64,000 nucleotides of DNA from an uncultured Opitutales bacterium (GCA_934613645.1 CAKTTC010000008.1:50711-114710); one strand, 5' to 3'. Counted from the first letter of the stretch, positions 50,719 to 59,942 are shown. A program made the numbers and translations. Notes: a model not told the origin generated them from the sequence alone.

Positions 50719-51435
50719 CTAAATTGCAAAGCTCGGGGCGGCCTCGCCGACGGGAATGAGCATTTTTTTGAGGGCGGAGGGATTTGCCTGCTGAAGCTGC
50801 TCAATGGTAACGGCGTCCGCCACGTTGAATTTGCCGCTCGAGAGGCGGCGGAGAGCCGTCATATGTGCGCCGCAGCCTATGCGCTTGCCCAAGTCGTGGC
50901 AGACGGTTCTGACGTATGTGCCCTTTGTGCAGGCAAGCTCGAAGTCGGCGTCGGGGCTTTCGAAGCGTTTGAGCTCGAAGCGCGAAATGTTTATGAAGCG
51001 CGGCTTGCGTTCAACCTCCTGCCCCTGTCGGGCGAGCTTGTAAAGCGGAATGCCGTTGACTTTTTTTGCCGAGAACATCGGGGGCGTTTGGTATTGGTCG
51101 CCCAAAAAGGAGTTCATTGACTGGCGCAGGCTTTCTTCGGTCAAGCCCGAGGGAACGGGAAGCTCGGCGACAACTTCGCCCTCGCTGTCCTGCGAATTTG
51201 TCTCCACGCCGAGCCTGAAAGAGCCGCTGTAGACTTTGTCGAGACTCATCAGATACTGCGAAAGTTTTGTGGCCTTGCCTACCAATATCACAAGCAGCCC
51301 CGTTGCGAGCGGGTCGAGCGTGCCCGCGTGCCCGACGGAGCGTATTTTTAGGCATCTTCTGACTTTGGCGACAACGTCGTGCGACGTGCAGCCCGTCTCT
51401 TTGTCGATTAACAGGACTCCTGAAAGTTCGTTCAT
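50719..51435 (-). CDS. truB: tRNA pseudouridine(55) synthase
   Basis: Makes pseudouridine 55 in the T-loop of tRNAs. From the ATG at 51435 the protein has 238 residues, starting MNELSGVLLIDKETGCTSHDVV; the catalytic Asp lies in GHAGTLDPLATGLLVILVG (about residues 34-52) and the RNA-contacting LDKVYSGSFRLG and FSAKKVNGIPLYKLAR follow. It ends after CDLGKRIGCGAHMTALRR without a C-terminal PUA domain of the longer form, similar to other short TruBs. The start overlaps the nrnA stop (ATGA). Confidence 0.94.
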   Translation of the reverse strand: MNELSGVLLIDKETGCTSHDVVAKVRRCLKIRSVGHAGTLDPLATGLLVILVGKATKLSQYLMSLDKVYSGSFRLGVETNSQDSEGEVVAELPVPSGLTEESLRQSMNSFLGDQYQTPPMFSAKKVNGIPLYKLARQGQEVERKPRFINISRFELKRFESPDADFELACTKGTYVRTVCHDLGKRIGCGAHMTALRRLSSGKFNVADAVTIEQLQQANPSALKKMLIPVGEAAPSFAI

Positions 51436-52412
51436 TTTCTTGATAGCGATTTTTCGCAAAGCTCCAACAGCTTCGGAATTATTGAGTTAAAGGTTTCGTT
51501 TTTGGCGGTAAACCCCGCCGCGGCAAGGTGTCCGCCGCCGCCGAACGTCTCGGCGATTTTATTGACTTGCAGTTCGGGAGAACGCCCGCGGAGGCTTCCC
51601 TTTATAGAGCCGTCGGAAAGCTCCTCAAGCGTTGCGGCGATTTCAACGCCGTCAATCGAGCGCGCAAAATCGACAAGTCCGTCGGTGTCCTCTTTGCACG
51701 AGTCGGTTTTTTCGAACGTGCCGCGCGGAATGAAGCCGAAGCACACGCGCCCGCGCAAATACATTTGCAGGCTTTGCAGATACTGCGCCAAAAGTTTCAT
51801 TTTCCCGAAACGCTCGCGCTGGTATAGCTGCTGGGCAACATAATTTGCGTCAACCCCGCATTTGACGAGGAATTCCGCAGCCTCGAACGACTCAACCCGC
51901 GTTGAAGACGTTGTCCACTGGCGGGTGTCGGTTGCAATGCCCGCATAAAGAAGCGTAGCCGCGCGCTCCGAAATTTTTACGCCCGCGTCCCGAGCCAAAA
52001 GAGCGATGATTTCGGCGGTAGCACCCGCGCAGACATCTACGATTTTTATTTCCGCCGCGCTCCGCCCCGAGGCGTGGTGGTCGATACACGCAAACACGTC
52101 GGCGAATTTTTCGGAAAATTCGGCGTTCACGCGCGGGAGGTCGGAACAGTCCACAATCACGACTTTGCGCGAAGTGTCGGCAAATTGCGCCGCCGATTCG
52201 AACTGCGCCGCCGCAATGTTTTCATACAAATGCGGAACGGGGTTTTGGTTCACGCACACAACGTCCGCGCCCGCATTTTGCAGTATTTCCGCCAGCGCGA
52301 ACGCCGAGCCTACGCAGTCGCCGTCGGGGCGCATATGTCCCGCAACAACGAGCTTTGCGCCCTTTGCCGCCCGCAAAAGTCTGCGGAAATTTTCGACGAG
52401 TTCGGGGTTCAT
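51432..52412 (-). CDS. nrnA: DHH/DHHA1 phosphoesterase, NrnA-like (oligoribonuclease/pAp phosphatase)
   Basis: A 326-residue DHH-family phosphoesterase. The catalytic motifs are present: GHMRPDGDCVGS (about residues 25-36), VDCSD (about 90), CIDHHASG (about 111-118) and GIATDTRQWTT. The C-terminal DHHA1 domain ends with the substrate-binding GGGGHLAAAGF. NrnA degrades short oligoribonucleotides and dephosphorylates pAp. Its position between rbfA and truB is the frequent one in many bacterial genomes, and it ends within the truB start. Confidence 0.93.
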   Translation of the reverse strand: MNPELVENFRRLLRAAKGAKLVVAGHMRPDGDCVGSAFALAEILQNAGADVVCVNQNPVPHLYENIAAAQFESAAQFADTSRKVVIVDCSDLPRVNAEFSEKFADVFACIDHHASGRSAAEIKIVDVCAGATAEIIALLARDAGVKISERAATLLYAGIATDTRQWTTSSTRVESFEAAEFLVKCGVDANYVAQQLYQRERFGKMKLLAQYLQSLQMYLRGRVCFGFIPRGTFEKTDSCKEDTDGLVDFARSIDGVEIAATLEELSDGSIKGSLRGRSPELQVNKIAETFGGGGHLAAAGFTAKNETFNSIIPKLLELCEKSLSRK

Positions 52413-52424
52413 CTGCGCGGGCAG

Positions 52425-52808
52425 CTACTGTTGTTCGGGCGGGGTCTCTTCCTCCGAGTCCCCGCCGCGCTCTTCGCGCTCGATATCGTCCATGACTTCC
52501 AGAATGCGCATACCGCGCTCCACGGAGGGGTCGTAGACGAAGTTGAGTTCGGGCGTGTATTTTATTTTGATGTTTTTGCCGACTATCCGCCGAAGTTCGT
52601 TGCGAACCGACATCAAAAATTTGCCCGCCTTTGCAACCGCCTCGCGATTGCCCAGAACCGAATAGTAAACGCGCGCCTTTTTGAGGTCGGGGGCAATGTC
52701 CACTTCAGTGAGCGTTATTGCCACCGACTCCGAACGCCATCTGCCGTGCAGAGCCATGCTAAGCTCGCGCTTAATCAGTTCGCCGACTCGTATTTTTCTT
52801 TCGCCCAT
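52425..52808 (-). CDS. rbfA: Ribosome-binding factor A
   Basis: A 127-residue KH-fold ribosome assembly factor for the 30S subunit. RIGVELIKRELS-like opening (RVGELIKRELSMALHGRW), the SVAITLTEVDIAPDLKKARVYYSVLG core and KIKYTPELNFVYDPSVERGMRILEVMDDI match RbfA. A short acidic tail (GGDSEEETPPEQQ) follows. It starts 10 bp after the infB stop and 13 bp before the nrnA start. Confidence 0.94.
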   Translation of the reverse strand: MGERKIRVGELIKRELSMALHGRWRSESVAITLTEVDIAPDLKKARVYYSVLGNREAVAKAGKFLMSVRNELRRIVGKNIKIKYTPELNFVYDPSVERGMRILEVMDDIEREERGGDSEEETPPEQQ

Positions 52809-52817
52809 AGCTTCGGT

Positions 52818-55436
52818 TTAGAGGTCGGGACGGATTTCCAGAATTTCGAAGCACTCGATGATGTCGCCCGCCTCGAAATCGGTGAAATTATTGAGCGAAA
52901 TACCGCACTCGTAGCCGGCGCGCACTTCGGTAACGTCGTCTTTGAAGCGTTTGATGTCGCTGATTTTGCCCTTGGAAATTTCCTTGCCCTTGCGGAACAC
53001 GCGCGCAAATTTGTCGCGTTTGACCATTCCCTCGGTAACCATACAACCCGCAACTTTGCCGCCTTTGGACACGTTGAAGAGCGCGCGCACTTCCGCCGCG
53101 CCGAGCTTGTTTTCCTTGAGCTCGGGGTCGAGGAGGTTTTTCATTGCGTCTTTGACCTGATTGATAAGCTCGTAGATGATGTTGTGGGTTATAAACTGAA
53201 CGCCCTTGTGTTTTGCCACGCCCGCAACGCCGTTTTCCTGCTTGACGTTGAACGCCACAATAGACGCGCCCGCGGTTGCGGCAAAATCGACGTCGTTCTT
53301 GGTGATTTGGCCGACGCTGCCCGAGATGACTTCGAGCTTTACTTTGTCGCTTTTAATGTCGTTCAGGCAGGCGACGAGGGCTTCGACAGTGCCCGAAACA
53401 TCGCTTTTTACGATACATTTAAATACCTTCTGATCCTGATTTTCAATCGCCGCCATAAGCTCTTCAATGCTTGTGGGCTTGGGCGCGGATTCCGCCGCGG
53501 CAAGCTTTTTGCGCTCGAGGATTGCCTCTTCGGTAATCTTTCTTGCCTGACGGTCGTTTTCGACTTTGCTGAAGGAGTCGCCCGCTTCGGGTGCGCCCGT
53601 CCAGCCCATGACGATTGCGGGCGTGGAGGGTTCGGCACTGGGAATTTTCTTGCCCTTGTCGTCGAGGAGCGCGCGCACTTTGCACCAGTATTCGCCGCAA
53701 ACTACGACATCGCCCGCCTTGAGCGTGCCCGAGCGGACTATCACCGTGGAGGTTGCGCCCCTGCCCGCCTCAAGCTGGCTTTCTATAATGACGCCCTCCG
53801 CGGGGGCTTTGGGGTTTGCCTTAAGCTCCATCATTTCCGCCTGAAGCAGAACCAAGTCTAAAAGTTTGTCTACGTTGTCGCCTTTAAGCGCGCTAATCGG
53901 CTGGCAGAGAACTTCGCCGCCCCAGTCTTCCGACGTTATGCCGCGCTTTTGCATTTGCTGCTTTACGCGGTCGATATTCGCGCCTTTGGCGTCCATTTTA
54001 TTGATTGCAACGACAATCGGCACACCCGCTTTTTGGGCGAAGTTCAGGGCTTCGTCGGTCTGCGGCATAAAGCCGTCGTCGGCGGCGACAACCAGAATGG
54101 CGATGTCGGTGACGTTTGCGCCGCGCTCGCGCATTTTCGAGAACGCCGCGTGCCCGGGGGTGTCGAGGAATGTGATTTTCTTGCCCGACGCCGTAACCTG
54201 ATACGCCGCCGTGTGCTGCGTTATGCCGCCTGCTTCGCCGGCAACGACGTTTGTTTTTCTGATTGTGTCAAGAAGTGTGGTTTTGCCGTGGTCAACGTGT
54301 CCGAGTATGCAGACAATGGGCGGACGCGGAACGAAATTCTTGATGTCCTCAATTATCATTCTCTCCAGCTCGCGCTTTCTGGCGGCGGCGGCAAGCTGCT
54401 GTTGCTGCTGTTCGCCCCTGCGCTTGATGTCGAGCGTAAAGCCGTGGCGTTTGGCGATTTCTATCGCCGTGTTTTCCTCTATTGCCTGATTCATCGAGGC
54501 GAAAATACCCATATCCATCAGCTCGGAGATGAGGCGGAAGGGCTTTACGTCCATTGATTTTGCGAACTCGCGGACGATAATGGGGGGCTTTACCTGCAAG
54601 GTCTTTGTGCCCGAAGCGGCGTCGGCGGCCTGCGGCTGTTCCGCCTTGGGAGCGGCTGCGGGCTGGACGGGAACTGCGGGCGCGGGACGGCGCACTATTG
54701 AAATGTTGGGCATAACCACGCTTGGTGCTTTTGCCGAAACGGGCGGCGGCACGGGCATGGGCTTTTTTACCGCGGGCGGCGGTGGCACTGCGGGAGCCGA
54801 TTTGGCTGCTGCTGCGGGCGCGGGCGGAACTGCCGCCGCGGGCTTTGCAACCTGCGGGGGAGTGCTCGGCTTTGCCACTTGCGGCATGGGAATCGGCGCG
54901 GGACGCTTTATTGCGTTCTGCATGGGCGGCGGAACAGGCATGGGCTTGCTTGCCGCGGGAGCAGCGGGCTTAGAGACTTGCACAGCGGCCGCCGCAGGTT
55001 TGTTTTCCTGCGGTTTGGGCTGCTCGACTTTCGGAGGCTCAACCTTTGCCACTGAGGGAGCGGGCGCAACTACGGGCGCGGGTTTGGAAACCTGCGGCGG
55101 AACTACTGCCGCGGGCTTTTTGGGCGCGGGTTGCGCTTCGGCTACCGCGGGCTGAGGCTCGGGCTTCTGTTCCGCTACGGGAGCGGGCTGCGCCGATTCG
55201 GGTTTTTCCGCCGCGGTTTTTTTGGCGTCGGGCTTTTGTGCCGAATCCTCCGCAGGGGCGGATTTTTTCCACTCCTTGAAGTCGTTCGAAATGTCCTCTA
55301 CGTAGAGGGGCGCAATCGAGTTCGACGGCGTTTTTATCTCCAAACCGTATTTGTCCCGACGCTGGTTGATGAAGTCAATCAGCTCTTTGCTCGGAACATT
55401 CAGTTCTTTTGCCAGTGCGTGGATTCTTATGCTCAT
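52818..55436 (-). CDS. infB: Translation initiation factor IF-2
   Basis: An 872-residue GTPase that places fMet-tRNA on the 30S subunit. It begins with an IF2_N-type domain (MSIRIHALAKELNVPSKELIDFINQ), followed by a long Ala/Pro/Lys-rich linker (about residues 70-270) and then a second IF2_N (MDVKPFRLISELMDMGIFASMNQ). The G domain has GHVDHGKTTLLDTIR (about residue 378), DTPGHAAF, NKMD and SALKGDNVDKLL. Domains II-IV follow, ending in IECFEILEIRPDL. It is the second gene of the nusA operon. Confidence 0.97.
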   Translation of the reverse strand: MSIRIHALAKELNVPSKELIDFINQRRDKYGLEIKTPSNSIAPLYVEDISNDFKEWKKSAPAEDSAQKPDAKKTAAEKPESAQPAPVAEQKPEPQPAVAEAQPAPKKPAAVVPPQVSKPAPVVAPAPSVAKVEPPKVEQPKPQENKPAAAAVQVSKPAAPAASKPMPVPPPMQNAIKRPAPIPMPQVAKPSTPPQVAKPAAAVPPAPAAAAKSAPAVPPPPAVKKPMPVPPPVSAKAPSVVMPNISIVRRPAPAVPVQPAAAPKAEQPQAADAASGTKTLQVKPPIIVREFAKSMDVKPFRLISELMDMGIFASMNQAIEENTAIEIAKRHGFTLDIKRRGEQQQQQLAAAARKRELERMIIEDIKNFVPRPPIVCILGHVDHGKTTLLDTIRKTNVVAGEAGGITQHTAAYQVTASGKKITFLDTPGHAAFSKMRERGANVTDIAILVVAADDGFMPQTDEALNFAQKAGVPIVVAINKMDAKGANIDRVKQQMQKRGITSEDWGGEVLCQPISALKGDNVDKLLDLVLLQAEMMELKANPKAPAEGVIIESQLEAGRGATSTVIVRSGTLKAGDVVVCGEYWCKVRALLDDKGKKIPSAEPSTPAIVMGWTGAPEAGDSFSKVENDRQARKITEEAILERKKLAAAESAPKPTSIEELMAAIENQDQKVFKCIVKSDVSGTVEALVACLNDIKSDKVKLEVISGSVGQITKNDVDFAATAGASIVAFNVKQENGVAGVAKHKGVQFITHNIIYELINQVKDAMKNLLDPELKENKLGAAEVRALFNVSKGGKVAGCMVTEGMVKRDKFARVFRKGKEISKGKISDIKRFKDDVTEVRAGYECGISLNNFTDFEAGDIIECFEILEIRPDL

Positions 55437-55471
55437 TTAAAAAAACCTTGTTTAACGTTTGTTTTCCGCGG

Positions 55472-56704
55472 TTATTTGCCTATGCGTTCAAGCGTGCTCT
55501 GCGCCTGTTCGGGCGTGAGTCCCATTTCGACGAGGTCTTGGACGGTTACGCCCTCGAAAGCCTCTACGCTTGTAATACCCTGTGCCGCCAAGAGGGCGAC
55601 CGCCTCGGGCGGGAGGTTGGAGAGCGTCTGCGCCAAAGAGCCCGCCGCCTGTTCGAGCTTCTGCTCAAGGCTTACTTTCGGTTCTTCGCGGACGTCGATT
55701 TTCATTCCGATAAGGCGCGAGGTCAGTTTCACGTTGGAGCCGCCCTTGCCGATTACAACGGACAAGTCTTCCTTGGAAACGTCGAAGGAAATGCGCTTTT
55801 GCGCCATGTCAATCTGCACGTTCTTTGCGGTTGCGGGCTTGATACATTCGTCCAAAAGCGTTCTGATGTCGGGCGAGAATTTTATGATGTCGATTTTCTC
55901 GCCGTTAAGCTCGCGCACAATTCCCTTTACGCGCGCGCCGCCCGCGCCTACGCACGCGCCGACGGGGTCGATGCGCGGGTCTGTCGCGCTGACTGCGATT
56001 TTCGTTCTGTAGCCGGGTTCGCGCGCCATTGCCTCTATTTTGACTGTCTTTTCCGCTATTTCGGAGACTTCCAATTCGAACAGGCGTTTGACGAACTTGA
56101 AGCTTGCGCGGCTGAGAATGATTTCGGGCCCGCGCGGAGAATTGTCGATTTCAAGCAGCAGGCAGCGGATACGTTCGCCGGGGGCGTAGTCTTCGCCCAT
56201 GATGCACTCGCGGCGGGGAAGGATTGCCGTGGTAAGCCCCAAGTCTACCAGATACGCGCCCTTTTCCTTGTGGCGGACAGTGCCCGAAACGATGTCGCCG
56301 ACTGTCCCCTTGAATTCGTCGTAAATTCTGCTTTTTTCGATTGTGCGCAGTTTCTGGATTATGCTTTGGTAGACGTTCTTGGCGGCGATTCTGCCGAGCT
56401 CCGACAAGTCCACTTCGCGCTCAATTACGTCGCCGAGTTGCGGGTTTGTTTTGTAGAGCTTTGCTTTGTCGATGTGGATTTGCGTTGCGTTGTCGGCAAC
56501 GGAGTCGGTAACGGTAAGCAACGCCCAGGCCTTGAGGTTGCCCGTCTTCGGGTTGATGTCGATTTTGAGGTTGTAGCCCGCCATACTCTTGGAGGCGGCG
56601 TTGCGGATTGCCGACGCGATTGATTCAATCATCTCCTCGCGTTTAATCTGCTTCTCTTTTTCCATGTATTCAAGAATCGCCAAAATTTCGCTGCTGTTGC
56701 TCAT
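55472..56704 (-). CDS. nusA: Transcription termination/antitermination protein NusA
   Basis: A 410-residue RNA-polymerase-associated factor. From the ATG at 56704 (MSNSSEILAILEYMEKEKQI; AGAGG site upstream) it has the NusA N-terminal domain, an S1 domain (KGTVGDIVSGTVRHKEKGAYLVDLG), KH1 with DPRIDPVGACVGAGGARVKGIVRELNGEKIDI and KH2 (VVIGKGGSNVKLTSRLIGMKIDV), then one short helix-hairpin repeat (LPPEAVALLAAQGITSVEAFEGVTV). It is the first gene of a six-gene operon; rimP, which often precedes nusA, is not present in the upstream 160 bp. Confidence 0.96.
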   Translation of the reverse strand: MSNSSEILAILEYMEKEKQIKREEMIESIASAIRNAASKSMAGYNLKIDINPKTGNLKAWALLTVTDSVADNATQIHIDKAKLYKTNPQLGDVIEREVDLSELGRIAAKNVYQSIIQKLRTIEKSRIYDEFKGTVGDIVSGTVRHKEKGAYLVDLGLTTAILPRRECIMGEDYAPGERIRCLLLEIDNSPRGPEIILSRASFKFVKRLFELEVSEIAEKTVKIEAMAREPGYRTKIAVSATDPRIDPVGACVGAGGARVKGIVRELNGEKIDIIKFSPDIRTLLDECIKPATAKNVQIDMAQKRISFDVSKEDLSVVIGKGGSNVKLTSRLIGMKIDVREEPKVSLEQKLEQAAGSLAQTLSNLPPEAVALLAAQGITSVEAFEGVTVQDLVEMGLTPEQAQSTLERIGK

Positions 56705-56957
56705 ACTACCTCTTTCGTTTATGTTAAATGTTTCAAACGCCGACAAAAAAAGCGGGCAGGCAACCCACTTCACTATCGGAGAGTCAATTTTTTATTGCGT
56801 GGAAATAATGGGCGCGCAGCGGCGGGCAGTCAAGCATTTATTTTTGCGATAACTTTCTTTTATTTTGCAACTTTTCCAACGCGCGAATGTCGGAGTTGCG
56901 AAGCGGGAGAATATGGTTGATTTTTCGCGTTTTTTACTAAATTATTTGGCGGAATTT
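56705..56957. other. Divergent intergenic region upstream of nusA
   Basis: These 253 bp separate nusA from the plus-strand secreted protein at 56958. TTGACT followed by ATTATT-like sequence occurs upstream of nusA but the spacing is poor. I see no rimP remnant and no structured RNA. Confidence 0.4.
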
Positions 56958-57749
56958 ATGCGTAGAATTTTGTATATTTTGGCGTTTGCGGCAACCGCGA
57001 CGCTCGGCTTTGCCCAAGCGGCGACGGACGCGAACGGAACTTCGGCGGGGGCGAAAACGGCAATTCCCAACGGTTCGGCGGGTTCGAACGGGGCGGCGAA
57101 GGAGATGAAGGAGGAGGAAAAAGCTTCCGCGCCGCGCATTGACGCGTCTTCGCCCGAAACGCTACAGAAAAGCTACGCCGCCGTGATTGCCGCGCTCGAC
57201 GACGACATGCAGCAGAAATTCGCACTGGCCATGACCACCATAAGCGTAGTTATGAGCCAGCGTCCCGACTTGGGCGGAAGCCAAAAGGTTTTGGAAATGC
57301 TCAACGGCAAAACAGCCGAGGAGGTTATTGCGCAATCGCGCAAGCTTACGGTGTATGTAAAGCGCGGGCAGACGGCGATGAAAGCCGACACGCTCGAGCA
57401 GTTTTCGGAGTCGGTAGGCAACATTTTGCTTTCGCTGCCCGAAGACAAGCGCGCCGAATTTTCCGACGCCGTTGCAAAGCTGATTTACGACAAGCAGATT
57501 TCGAAGCTCTCCGACGCCGAATTTCTGCGCAGGGTAAACGGCAAAACTTCCGACGAAATTGTGGCGGAGGCGGCAAAGCTCAATCTGCCATTCCAAACGG
57601 TGTCGGACAAGAACAAGAAAAACTACACGCTTGAAAAAATCTCGCCCGAGCAGGCCGAGGAATTCCGCAAAAAAAACAACCCCGACGCGCCGAAAGCGGA
57701 GGCGCGCGAGTTTCTGGATTTCGGGCAGTCGCTCGTGCCTGTGGAATGA
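56958..57749 (+). CDS. Secreted protein of unknown function
   Basis: A 263-residue exported protein with signal peptide (MRRILYILAFAATATLGFAQA), a low-complexity Gly/Ala/Asn linker (to about residue 60), then a helical domain with two parallel halves: SPETLQKSYAAVIAALDDDMQQKFALAMTTI...MLNGKTAEEVIAQSRKL and TLEQFSESVGNILLSLPEDKRAEFSDAVAKL...RVNGKTSDEIVAEAAKL. The two halves look like duplicated units of about 75 residues, each ending 'NGKT(A/S)(E/D)E(V/I)..(A/Q)..KL'. DUF6694-type lipoproteins have a related pattern, but the match is uncertain. GGCGGA precedes the start. The tail is FLDFGQSLVPVE. Confidence 0.65.
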   Translation: MRRILYILAFAATATLGFAQAATDANGTSAGAKTAIPNGSAGSNGAAKEMKEEEKASAPRIDASSPETLQKSYAAVIAALDDDMQQKFALAMTTISVVMSQRPDLGGSQKVLEMLNGKTAEEVIAQSRKLTVYVKRGQTAMKADTLEQFSESVGNILLSLPEDKRAEFSDAVAKLIYDKQISKLSDAEFLRRVNGKTSDEIVAEAAKLNLPFQTVSDKNKKNYTLEKISPEQAEEFRKKNNPDAPKAEAREFLDFGQSLVPVE

Positions 57750-57809
57750 TTTCGGGACGCGGGGCGGGCGGGTTGTCCGCGGGAGTGCAACATAAAACAA
57801 ATAAGACAA

Positions 57810-58052
57810 ATGAAAAAAACATTCATCTTGGCATTGACGCTTTTTGCCGCAACCGCGGCGCAGGCGCAAACGGCAACATCTACGCTGAAAGCGGCAATAG
57901 AGTGGTTCAAGGAAGACCCTTCGCTCGAAAAGGGGCTTGTGGTTTTGGTGCCCGTGTGTCTGTTTGTTTTGGCGGCGGTTAGGTCAATGCTTTTGCGCGC
58001 GCTTTTTATAGGGGCTGCCGCCGCCGCGCTGTATTCGGTTATGGCGAAGTAA
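57810..58052 (+). CDS. Small exported membrane protein (80 residues)
   Basis: An 80-residue protein: signal peptide (MKKTFILALTLFAATAAQA), a short polar segment (TSTLKAAIEWFKEDPSLEKG), then two hydrophobic stretches (LVVLVPVCLFVLAAV and LLRALFIGAAAAALYSV). Short, but codon choice and a complete signal-peptide-plus-anchor layout support it, and a terminator lies 30 bp later. It follows the duplicated-domain secreted protein by 60 bp and may be in the same transcript. Function unknown. Confidence 0.6.
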   Translation: MKKTFILALTLFAATAAQAQTATSTLKAAIEWFKEDPSLEKGLVVLVPVCLFVLAAVRSMLLRALFIGAAAAALYSVMAK

Positions 58053-58076
58053 AGCTTCGGGCAATAGCGTTGCGGA

Positions 58077-58121
58077 CAAAAAAAGAGCGCGTCGGGAAAT
58101 CGGCGCGCTCTCTGTTTTTTC
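58077..58121. terminator. Bidirectional terminator between the small membrane gene and PEP-CTERM protein 2
   Basis: AGAGCGCG (58084-58091) pairs with CGCGCTCT (58104-58111), extended by CG pairs toward the loop. A T run follows on the plus strand and seven A precede it, giving a T run on the minus strand too. The genes are convergent. Confidence 0.85.
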
Positions 58122-58135
58122 AGTCTTTTAGTTTA

Positions 58136-59464
58136 CTATTTCCTGCGGTATACCGCGAAAGCCAACGCCAACGCGCCGAAAATCGCCGCTACAGTGGCGG
58201 GTTCGGGAACTGCCGTGAGGCTGAGATAGCCCGTTTCGGAATTCCAGTAGAGGTTCTTTGCGTTTGCTTCGTCGGAAGCGGAACCCGCGAAGATGTTCGA
58301 AAGCAGACCGCCTTCGCCGACGATAGAGCTGTCGATTGTGTCAATCTTTACGAGACCGTCCTTGAAGTCTTCGAAGAACAACTTGCCCTTGAAGTTGTAG
58401 TAGCGGCCGCCGATTTGCGCCAAGCTCAAGGCGTTGCTGTTCAAAACGACAGTGGCAACGGAAGCCTCATTATTTGTTGTTATTACGTAGAATTCGTTGT
58501 CGGCGCCGAGGACGAATTTTGCGCTGCTGCCGCCCGCCACTTCCAGAGCAAGAGCTTTTTGACCTTTGTCTTCATACGTCAACGCGTTTTTCGAATTGAG
58601 TATGAGCGACGCGCCGTTGCGCATTGTGATGAAGTTGGAACCGAGTCTGATTGAACCCGTTTCGGAGTCGTTAATTGTGACGGAAGCGTTTGCCAAAATG
58701 CCCCACTTGTTGTAGAAGTAGGACTGGTCTGCAACGGTCTGCCCCGAGATTACGTTAGTGCCGCTAATGTTTGCGTAGGGCGCACCGGAGTCGGCAGTTT
58801 TGATTGTGAATTTGCCCACGAGGTTGAACGCGTTGAACGAGGAAGTGCCGCCGCCGTCGATTTTCGCCTGTCCGATTGAAGAGCCCTTCGAGACGCTGAC
58901 AGTGCGCGCACCGAACTTTGCGTTCAAAACAGAACCGCTTTCGAGGGTGAACTTTACGAATTCGCCCGTAGTGATTACGCCCGTGTTCCAGTTGAGCGTT
59001 GCTCCGTTTTTGACGTTTACGAGGTGGTCTTTACCCGTAACGAATCTCATATTGTCGTTCGCCAAATTGAGATTGACCGTGATTCCGTCAACTGTGAAGC
59101 CCGTCAACAAACCGAATGTTTCGGACGTGTAGGAAACGCCGTCTTTTTCGTAGTCGCCGATTGTGAGCGTGCCGCCGTTGCCTTTGAAGGTCGTGCCGTC
59201 AAAGCCGAAGCAGGCGGTGCCTTCGCCCGTGGGGGCTGCCGCATTGGCAAATATTACGCCCGTGTGGCTGCCGATATCAATGCCTCCCGTCGTATACATA
59301 TGGCGGGGCGCAGCCGTGTTTGTCAATACGACATTGTCGGCGGAAACCGTGTAGTTGGTTTCGCGCTGTATGTCGCCTGTGGAATCTTCCGTTATTTCAA
59401 CGGGCATTTCCACTGCAAAAGCGGAGGAAGCCGCCATTGTGTACAGTAATATTAGTTTTTTCAT
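58136..59464 (-). CDS. Secreted beta-rich protein with PEP-CTERM anchor (PEP-CTERM protein 2)
   Basis: A 442-residue exported surface or matrix protein related in design to PEP-CTERM protein 1. It has a signal peptide (MKKLILLYTMAASSAFAVE), a beta-strand-rich Gly/Asn/Ser/Thr body, and the C-terminal VPEPATVAAIFGALALAFAVYRRK. The order of elements and several body phrases (e.g. SLILNSKNAL here and FVLNSTDAF in protein 1; both use AKFVL-type strands) suggest a common origin. AGAAAGAAAG precedes the ATG. A run of fifteen C in the gene sense lies 144 bp upstream. Exosortase is not in the window. Confidence 0.85.
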   Translation of the reverse strand: MKKLILLYTMAASSAFAVEMPVEITEDSTGDIQRETNYTVSADNVVLTNTAAPRHMYTTGGIDIGSHTGVIFANAAAPTGEGTACFGFDGTTFKGNGGTLTIGDYEKDGVSYTSETFGLLTGFTVDGITVNLNLANDNMRFVTGKDHLVNVKNGATLNWNTGVITTGEFVKFTLESGSVLNAKFGARTVSVSKGSSIGQAKIDGGGTSSFNAFNLVGKFTIKTADSGAPYANISGTNVISGQTVADQSYFYNKWGILANASVTINDSETGSIRLGSNFITMRNGASLILNSKNALTYEDKGQKALALEVAGGSSAKFVLGADNEFYVITTNNEASVATVVLNSNALSLAQIGGRYYNFKGKLFFEDFKDGLVKIDTIDSSIVGEGGLLSNIFAGSASDEANAKNLYWNSETGYLSLTAVPEPATVAAIFGALALAFAVYRRK

Positions 59465-59942
59465 TTTTCTTTCTTTCTATCTTTTCATTACGCGTTATGA
59501 AGAAAACACAAACGGCCGCTCCCGAACGAATCAAGAGCAGCTCTCAAAATTTTAAAAATACCCGACGCGCGCAAATTGCCCGCGCAGGCGGCTTTTACCG
59601 CAACGTCGGGGGGGGGGGGGGGTAAACTGCGCAACGCAAGACGCCGTTTCCGCGCGGGGAACGGGCTTTAAAGCAAGCGTTGCAGACGTTTTAATCATTT
59701 TTATACCCCTGTTTTTCAAGACACACTACGGCGTCTTTGAAGGGGAGTCCAACACACAACTTTCTAAATTGCAAGCGTTTTTTTTCATTTTTATTTTACC
59801 AATCATTACCGATGCCAAACAAACAAAGAACTTGAGCCAATGCGAAAAAGGAAAAGTCGGCTAAGTCCGCCGCGCCGTTTGTGAAGCACAAAAAAATTGG
59901 CATACCCGAATTGTTCAGGTGCCAACACGTAAAAAAGAAAAA
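59465..59942. other. Intergenic region with a 15-base homopolymer and a terminator
   Basis: These 478 bp hold a run of fifteen G on the plus strand (59608-59622), the terminator of the tRNA-Cys operon (59889-59925), and otherwise no convincing gene. A 67-codon frame across the terminator and tRNA is spurious. I see no clear -35/-10 pair for PEP-CTERM protein 2 in relation to the homopolymer. Confidence 0.6.
59889..59925 (-). terminator. Terminator downstream of tRNA-Cys
   Basis: On the minus strand TTGGCA (59925-59920) pairs with TGCCAA (59902-59897), with an inner CTGAA/TTCGG-like pairing, followed by seven T. It ends the suhB-nadC-prfA-prmC-tRNA unit. Confidence 0.75.
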
